A stretch of DNA of 64,000 nt, taken from positions 14,796,501 to 14,860,500 of the forward strand of contig NC_135122.1 of the NCBI RefSeq assembly GCF_050908995.1. The letters run 5' to 3'. Position numbers and translations under genes: made by a program. Source of the DNA: Andrena cerasifolii. Its lineage: Eukaryota > Arthropoda > Insecta > Hymenoptera > Andrenidae. Each line of letters starts with the position of its first letter. Within the stretch, counting starts at the first letter, position 1. Below the pieces are notes generated by a model. It did no database searches. It saw nothing but the letters and a program-made list of their open reading frames with translations, and was not told where the DNA came from. Below are positions 59,401-64,000 of the stretch, in pieces.

Positions 59401-60059
59401 AGGGAACGAGAAACCTGCAGCCGTTGCCGGCCTTAGCGACAAATTGCACGATACTCCCCGGCTATATATCGATTCAGATTAATCCCCGCGTGGAAACGCT
59501 CTACTCGATCGACTATTCCAATTTGAATCGCTGCATCGCAATGATTTGTCAACGTGCATACGCTCCCCGGACAGTTTAATATCCATTAATATCGCGTGTG
59601 TAATTAAAGAAATGCTTGCATAGCAATTAAGAACGGTGTTGGTCTCGTTGTTGAACTTTCAACACTAGAGCCTGCTAATGCTGCCGATGCATTGCTGTAG
59701 TGGTACGCTCTCTCCTATGTACACGATGTAAAGGCTGTTGCCTGCATTTATATGCAATTATCCGTCGTTGGTTAACGATTGCACAAGCCCCCCTTATCGA
59801 AGACAATTTAAAACATGTTGGCGTTTAAATATCGCTCCATGACGCGAAACACTTTAAGCGTACTTTTAAAAGCAATTTCCTTCTAATCGGTCTGAAACGT
59901 ATCGCTCGAGGTTCTATCTTGTTTCTTTCTTCGTTAACTATGAAAGACTCGAATACTTGTCACGTGGCAATTTTTATTACTCCCAAATTCCAAAAGTGCT
60001 GGAACGTAGTTTCTCGATCCTCGCAGCTTAATAAATTCAAACATTCCTTCGAATAAAAG
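56407..60059. other. Non-coding stretch, CpG-rich at about 56,930-57,720
   Basis: The CpG-rich part contains overlapping chance frames on both strands (124-129 codons, 57,133-57,705). At 58,226-58,270 two small hairpins follow each other (AATTGT/ACAATT and AAGCATTT/AAATGCTT). No gene, RNA or larger repeat is recognised apart from the array at 56,756. Confidence 0.4.
56756..56806. repeat. 17-bp x 3 tandem repeat (ATCTGGATCGCRGATAA)
   Basis: Three adjacent copies: ATCTGGATCGCGGATAA, ATCTGGATCGCAGATAA and the diverged ATCCGGATCACGACACG. Each full copy carries a GATAA core, the site of GATA factors. The array is short enough to be slippage, but a small GATA-site cluster is possible. Confidence 0.75.
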
Positions 60060-60152
60060 CAATTTTTATTTTCAAACACTTTGCCAGTAACAATTTTTGT
60101 TTTCAAATACTTTGCCACTAACAATTTTTGCTTTCAAATACTTCGCCACTAA
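60060..60152. repeat. 31-bp x 3 tandem repeat
   Basis: Three adjacent 31-bp units (60,060-60,090, 60,091-60,121 and 60,122-60,152), each CAATTTTTRYTTTCAAAYAC followed by TTYGCCASTAA, with three or fewer differences between neighbours. It is a minisatellite with no coding sense. Confidence 0.85.
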
Positions 60153-60768
60153 CAGCTTTACCACTTTCGGTATTCTCTACCACCATTTCTCGTAATTTTT
60201 CTCATATTTTCAGCATAATTAAGTATTCTTCGCGTTTTCTTTCGTTTTTTTCTTTCCTTTGAAATTCCGCGTGTCGCGCCCGAGTTTCACGCGGCCTTTC
60301 CCGCAGTTGGACGATTCGATGTCTTGTTTACTGTTCCTCGAGCATAGCTAAGAGAAGAACCGAATGAAAAAGCGAGTCAACGACATCGAGGAACGGAGTA
60401 TGTATTGTACCGTCGTAGCTGGCCGGCTGCTGGTCGGATCGTAAAAGGATTTAGTGCTGGTTGTGGGACGAGGTCGTTCCTGGAGATGACGTAGTAAAAT
60501 TTACAGTGGGCGTACGGCCGTGAAGGCCTTCTTCCGATCACTTACCTGGCCCCGTACTTTACTCACCGCGCGGCCACTCGATCCTTTCTGCTCCAGAACG
60601 GCGACGGTGTAGAAGAAAGGCGCCCTGGAAAATGACCTCCGTCGACTTCGAAGTCGAGACGCTTCCCGTTGCGTTTCGAAGAAATTTCACGTTTTCAGAA
60701 TTACCACGGTACATTCGGTAATCTTCGGTAGAATTCACTGTACCAAATTGCTTTTTAAGTATTTAAAA

Positions 60769-60785
60769 TTAAGGAGTATTCGACC
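60769..60785. mobile_element. Lone TTAAGGAGTATT end (possible remnant)
   Basis: TTAAGGAGTATTCGACC shares its first 12 bases with the left end of the TTAA element at 55,200. No opposing end was found before the tandem array that begins about 90 bp further on. It may be the left terminus of an element whose other side was replaced by the array, or chance. Confidence 0.25.
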
Positions 60786-60865
60786 TTGATAGATTTATAA
60801 CAACTTAATAATATCGTGCTCCCTTTTTTCCGAAGAAAATAATATTCAGACGGGAACTACTTCGT

Positions 60866-61345
60866 AACAAGTAATTGAAGTATCTTCTCAGAAAATAAAA
60901 CTGCTCATAAGCGAAACTGAGTGTTCCTAAAAAGAAAACCGAGACTATACTCCAAGGAGGAACAAGTTGAAAGTGTTCGTAAAAAAATGCATTTGGAAAA
61001 GGGGAACACGATGTAGGACGAAGTAATTAGGAATTGAAGTATTACTTCTCAGGAAATAAAACTGCTCATAAGCGAAACTGAGTGTTCCTAAAAAGAAAAC
61101 CGAGACTATACTCCAAGGAGGAACAAGTTGAAAGTGTTCGTAAAAAAATGCATTTGGAAAAGGGGAACACGATGTAGGACGAAGTAATTAGGAATTGAAG
61201 TATTACTTCTCAGGAAATAAAACTGCTCATAAGCGAAACTGAGTGTTCCTAAAAAGAAAACCGAGGCTATTACTCCAAGGAGGAACAAGTTGAAAGTGTT
61301 CGTAAAGAAATGCATTCGGAAAAGGGGAGCACGATGCAGGAGAAG
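60866..61345. repeat. 161-bp x 3 minisatellite
   Basis: The landmark CTGCTCATAAGCGAAACTGA occurs at 60,901, 61,062 and 61,223, exactly 161 bp apart. The first two copies are almost identical over the full unit. The third has a one-base insertion (CTATTACTCC for CTATACTCC) and several substitutions, increasing towards its end. The minus-strand open frame of 133 codons at 61,106-61,507 owes its repeated Phe/Leu-rich peptide to the array and is not taken as a gene. Very recent duplication of the first two units is implied. Confidence 0.9.
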
Positions 61346-62610
61346 TAGTGGCGATAGGTGGTTGGAGGGGCGGGGAAAATAAATCGGATCCCAGTGTTGG
61401 TAGCTTGCCCTCGGAGGAGTCTGCCTTGCCCTCGGCCTGTCGGTGCAACTGCAACTGCAACTGCGGCAGCCGGACTCGGTCGTTACGGCATTAACGCGTA
61501 AGTGCATAAGTGTGGACCGTGGTCGAGATAGAGCCGCTCGGGCAGGAGTCTAGAAAAGCTGGGGAAGGTTGCAGCGGCTGTAAACGATGCAAACGGCCGA
61601 GGTGAATGCACTTCTTCTCTCACGTTGGATATACGGCGCGAGCTGGAGTGAACGTCGCCGGTTGAAACGCCGATGCAACGTGGATACACCGGGGGCATTT
61701 AGGAAGTGTCTTTGACACTGGCTTCTCCACTGGCTTCTCGTTTTCTGCCTTTTGCTGGCGACTACCGTCTCAGGCGCGAGCGAGCAGGAATACATCGACG
61801 GTCATGGAGTCTAGACGATCGACAGTTTAATAGGTTACAGCGATCCCCAGCAGCCGGGCAATCTCGATTTGAATTCTAGCTCACCGATTCGACTGCTTAA
61901 TCGCCTTTTCCTGTGTAACTCGTCGAGTCGATTTTCCTTTCAAAATGCACTGTTGAAAGCGCGTGGAGGCAACCGGGTCGTAGGGTCGGTAGCGTTGCAT
62001 CAAGAGTGGCCATGCCTGTGTTATAAATATTGAAGAAGGAGGTGGAAGGAAATGGTGTGGTGTCCCCGGGGTATTTGGGAATTATTGCGTATAAGTTTCA
62101 GCCATGAAGCTAATAGAATCCTTAGAGTATAGAATCGTTATTTCACACCGTGAGAGTGGATGTTAGAGGTGGCTGTTGTCCCTAATAAAGAAGTCAGGGG
62201 ATCGCGTTCAAAAGGTAGAAATTAGCGATTCAAAGCGTCTAGGGGGATTTGCATTTCGGAAAGAGGCGGTACACGATCACGGTTCTCATGGACGGTCGGA
62301 AAGCCGATGGCAGCGTGGCTGGAGATAATTAAGCTCCCCGTGATGCCGTTAATTTCCCGGGCGAGCATCCCCTGTCCCCGGTAATGCAAATTTCGGAAAG
62401 CCGAGACCTCGCGCTCCGCGTGGTTTACGTGCCGCGGCGGACGCGGCGCGGATATACGAACATTGTATTTTACGATACTCTTTCTACTCGCGCGTGTCTT
62501 CTCACGGATCCCGGCGCATATCTTATCCCGTGCAAGGTAAACGAGGTAAATTTACGATCGTCTAGCCTTCTCTATTGAAAAGAACGGGGTACACGCACGG
62601 CCGAATGCAC
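61346..62610. other. Non-coding stretch, moderately CpG-rich
   Basis: It includes a short (TGCAAC)n run at about 61,443-61,460. Frames of up to 81 codons are chance. It leads into the splice-site-like element at 62,638. Confidence 0.4.
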
Positions 62611-62614
62611 TCAG

Positions 62615-62645
62615 GCGCCTTGTGTTTTCTGATTTCAGGTGAGTA
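62615..62645 (+). other. Candidate recursive (ratchet) splice site, strongest of three
   Basis: A pyrimidine-rich tract (GCCTTGTGTTTTCTGATTTCAG) ends at 62,638 and is followed at once by GTGAGTACAG, a near-perfect donor. The junction AG|GTGAGT with a T-rich tract matches the recursive splice-site consensus described in Drosophila long introns. No exon frame with conserved content surrounds it. It sits 18,427 bp after the candidate at 44,211. Confidence 0.5.
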
Positions 62646-63133
62646 CAGGTGATCCACGGCTGGAGACCTCACGCTGCGTCCTCGAATTACGATTTACAAG
62701 GATGTGAGCGAGCGTCCCCTTCAGCGACAGGGCAAAGGTGAAAAGCTATACGCGCGAATTTCGGTTCGTCTGATAGGGAAGCTGACGCAAAACTCGGCGC
62801 AGAGGCCGCGCCACTAGCGCACGCACCAAACAAAACTGTTATAATATTAGTAGTTGTGCTTATTTACATTTTTTTTTCGTTTTTTTTTGTTGACTGCTGA
62901 TTTTAACATTAAAATCATAACAAGAGGTGAAAATTATGGACATTTAACGATTGTCCACCTTAAATCATCAGCATCGCTTTTAAATATTTTTCATGGTATC
63001 TTTACATGGTTGGTTTGAATTTCAGATCAGTGTTTTTGATAATAATAACAATTCCTCAACCAGAGCACTTTCTTCCTTACTTAATATTGATGATGATATG
63101 CCCTAACCTAATTACTTGATCACTCCACACGTA

Positions 63134-63630
63134 CAGTGGCGGACGAAAGAAACTTTACAAATTTTAAAATCGCATAACTTTTTTTAAAATTCTTCCAAAC
63201 GACATGAGTTTTTTTTAGAAGCTAGAAGGGTTAGTTTGCTAAGTGACGTGTCTCGTCCTTTAAAAAAAATGCAATTAGTCGGAATAGCAAAAACAATAGT
63301 AAAGGTCGTTTTTTAAACTTTTTTTAGCCTGTAATGAAAATTCAAAAAACCCGTTTGTAGAGTGAAAGAAGTTGTATACATGCCTAAAATTTCATCAAAT
63401 TCGGTTAACGTCGCTCTGAGCTATAAACGCTTAAAGATCGCAGAATAAGGTTGGAAATCGCTGATTTCGGGAATTTATATTTTTTTTCCTATTCCAACCA
63501 ATAGCATTTTTGTCAAAACTACGAAGCACCTCTCTCAGCAAATTAATCCTTCTAGCTTCTCAAAAAATATTCACATCGTTCGGACCAATTCTAAAAAAGT
63601 TACGCGATTTTAAAAGTTATAATAAAAACA
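63134..63630. mobile_element. Palindromic Tc1-like element, CAGTGGCGGAC left end, decayed right end
   Basis: TA (63,132-63,133) precedes CAGTGGCGGACGAAAG, a start seen in Tc1/mariner-type elements of insects. From about 20 bp inside, the two arms are reverse complements: TTTTAAAATCGC, TAACTTTTTT, AGAAGCTAGAAGG, TTAGTTTGCT and TCGGAATAG, each with small variants. The outermost bases of the right arm (about 63,615-63,630) no longer match the left terminus, and no closing TA could be fixed. Non-coding. Confidence 0.7.
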
Positions 63631-63760
63631 TATAAAGACATAAATTCTAACTCAAGTATCCTGACATTAACAACGCTAAATATCCTTAGCTATTTAGGCA
63701 GGCAAATCTTTTTATGATACTCTTACACTCTGTTTATTTATTTATTTAAAACACCGATGA

Positions 63761-63773
63761 CACGTGGCACGTG
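63761..63773. promoter_or_regulatory. Double CACGTG E-box
   Basis: CACGTG occurs twice, 7 bp apart start to start (63,761-63,766 and 63,768-63,773), with one base between them. Paired E-boxes occur in some Clock/Cycle and Myc-family enhancers, though usually with a longer gap. No promoter context is visible. Confidence 0.3.
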
Positions 63774-64000
63774 CGCTGGTGGCGTCACGTTTGGCAAAAA
63801 GTTGCAGCGAGCTTCCCCATTGAATTTGAATTTCAGGGTTTCTACATCTGTGCGTGGTGTCGGTGCGAGTCTATTTTCACAGTGTTTCAAAGCACAGGCG
63901 AATAGCCAATTGTCCAAGCATTATGCAATGTCCAGGATGAGCTGCGGATTTCATAGGACTCGTAAATCAAAGGAATGCCACGTAACTTCTAAACGGATAA
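63774..64000. other. Non-coding stretch to window end
   Basis: Nothing recognised: no frame, repeat or RNA gene in the last 227 bases. Confidence 0.4.

Noticed and set aside
61106..61507. 133-codon minus-strand frame with repeated Phe/Leu-rich peptide
   Set aside because: The repetition is produced by the 161-bp DNA array. Unit length is not a multiple of three, and the frame is kept only by an extra base in the third copy.

Overview
This window looks like non-coding nuclear DNA of an arthropod, most likely an insect. A hymenopteran (ant or bee) is a reasonable guess, from the mosaic of AT-rich stretches and CpG-rich islands and from the dense small palindromic DNA-transposon derivatives. 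The species cannot be told from the sequence alone. I found no convincing protein-coding gene. The longest open frames (up to about 211 codons, around 12.4-13.6, 33.4-34.1 and 40.6-41.3 kb) lie in GC-rich, stop-poor DNA, overlap other frames on both strands, and show no recognisable domain. I saw no tRNA, rRNA, conserved microRNA, CRISPR array or transposase/reverse-transcriptase frame.

What the window does hold is a set of short non-autonomous mobile elements, recognised by inverted terminal repeats and often by matching flanks. TA-flanked elements lie at 5.5, 10.3, 31.2 and 35.2 kb, with a one-ended TA-type remnant at 63.1 kb. TTAA-flanked elements lie at 8.5, 13.9, 41.2 and 55.2 kb, with lone TTAA-type ends at 49.5 and 60.8 kb. 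A TTA-flanked, Harbinger-like palindrome lies at 39.4 kb. Other inverted-repeat elements lie at 2.2, 23.8, 38.3, 43.0, 45.7, 49.7 and 53.9 kb. One element (13,710-15,000) carries a second one (13,883-14,593) nested inside it. Tandem repeats include a 161-bp x 3 array at 60.9-61.3 kb, a 31-bp x 3 array at 60.06 kb, a 17-bp x 3 array at 56.76 kb and a dispersed pair of 145-bp direct repeats at 17.6/18.1 kb.

The most interesting signal is on the + strand. Three places, about 18.5 kb apart (25,552, 44,211 and 62,638), carry a 3' splice-site signal fused directly to a 5' splice-site signal (CAG|GTGAG), the arrangement known from recursive ('ratchet') splicing of very long introns. A strong ordinary 3' splice-site-like signal sits at 56,404. 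The simplest reading is that the window lies inside one very long intron of a + strand gene, with mobile elements and possible enhancers in it. This is inference and needs RNA data.

Candidate regulatory sites include a pair of perfect TCTCGCGAGA palindromes (8,338-8,365), four CACGTG E-boxes in 243 bp (29,681-29,923) and a double E-box at 63,761-63,773.
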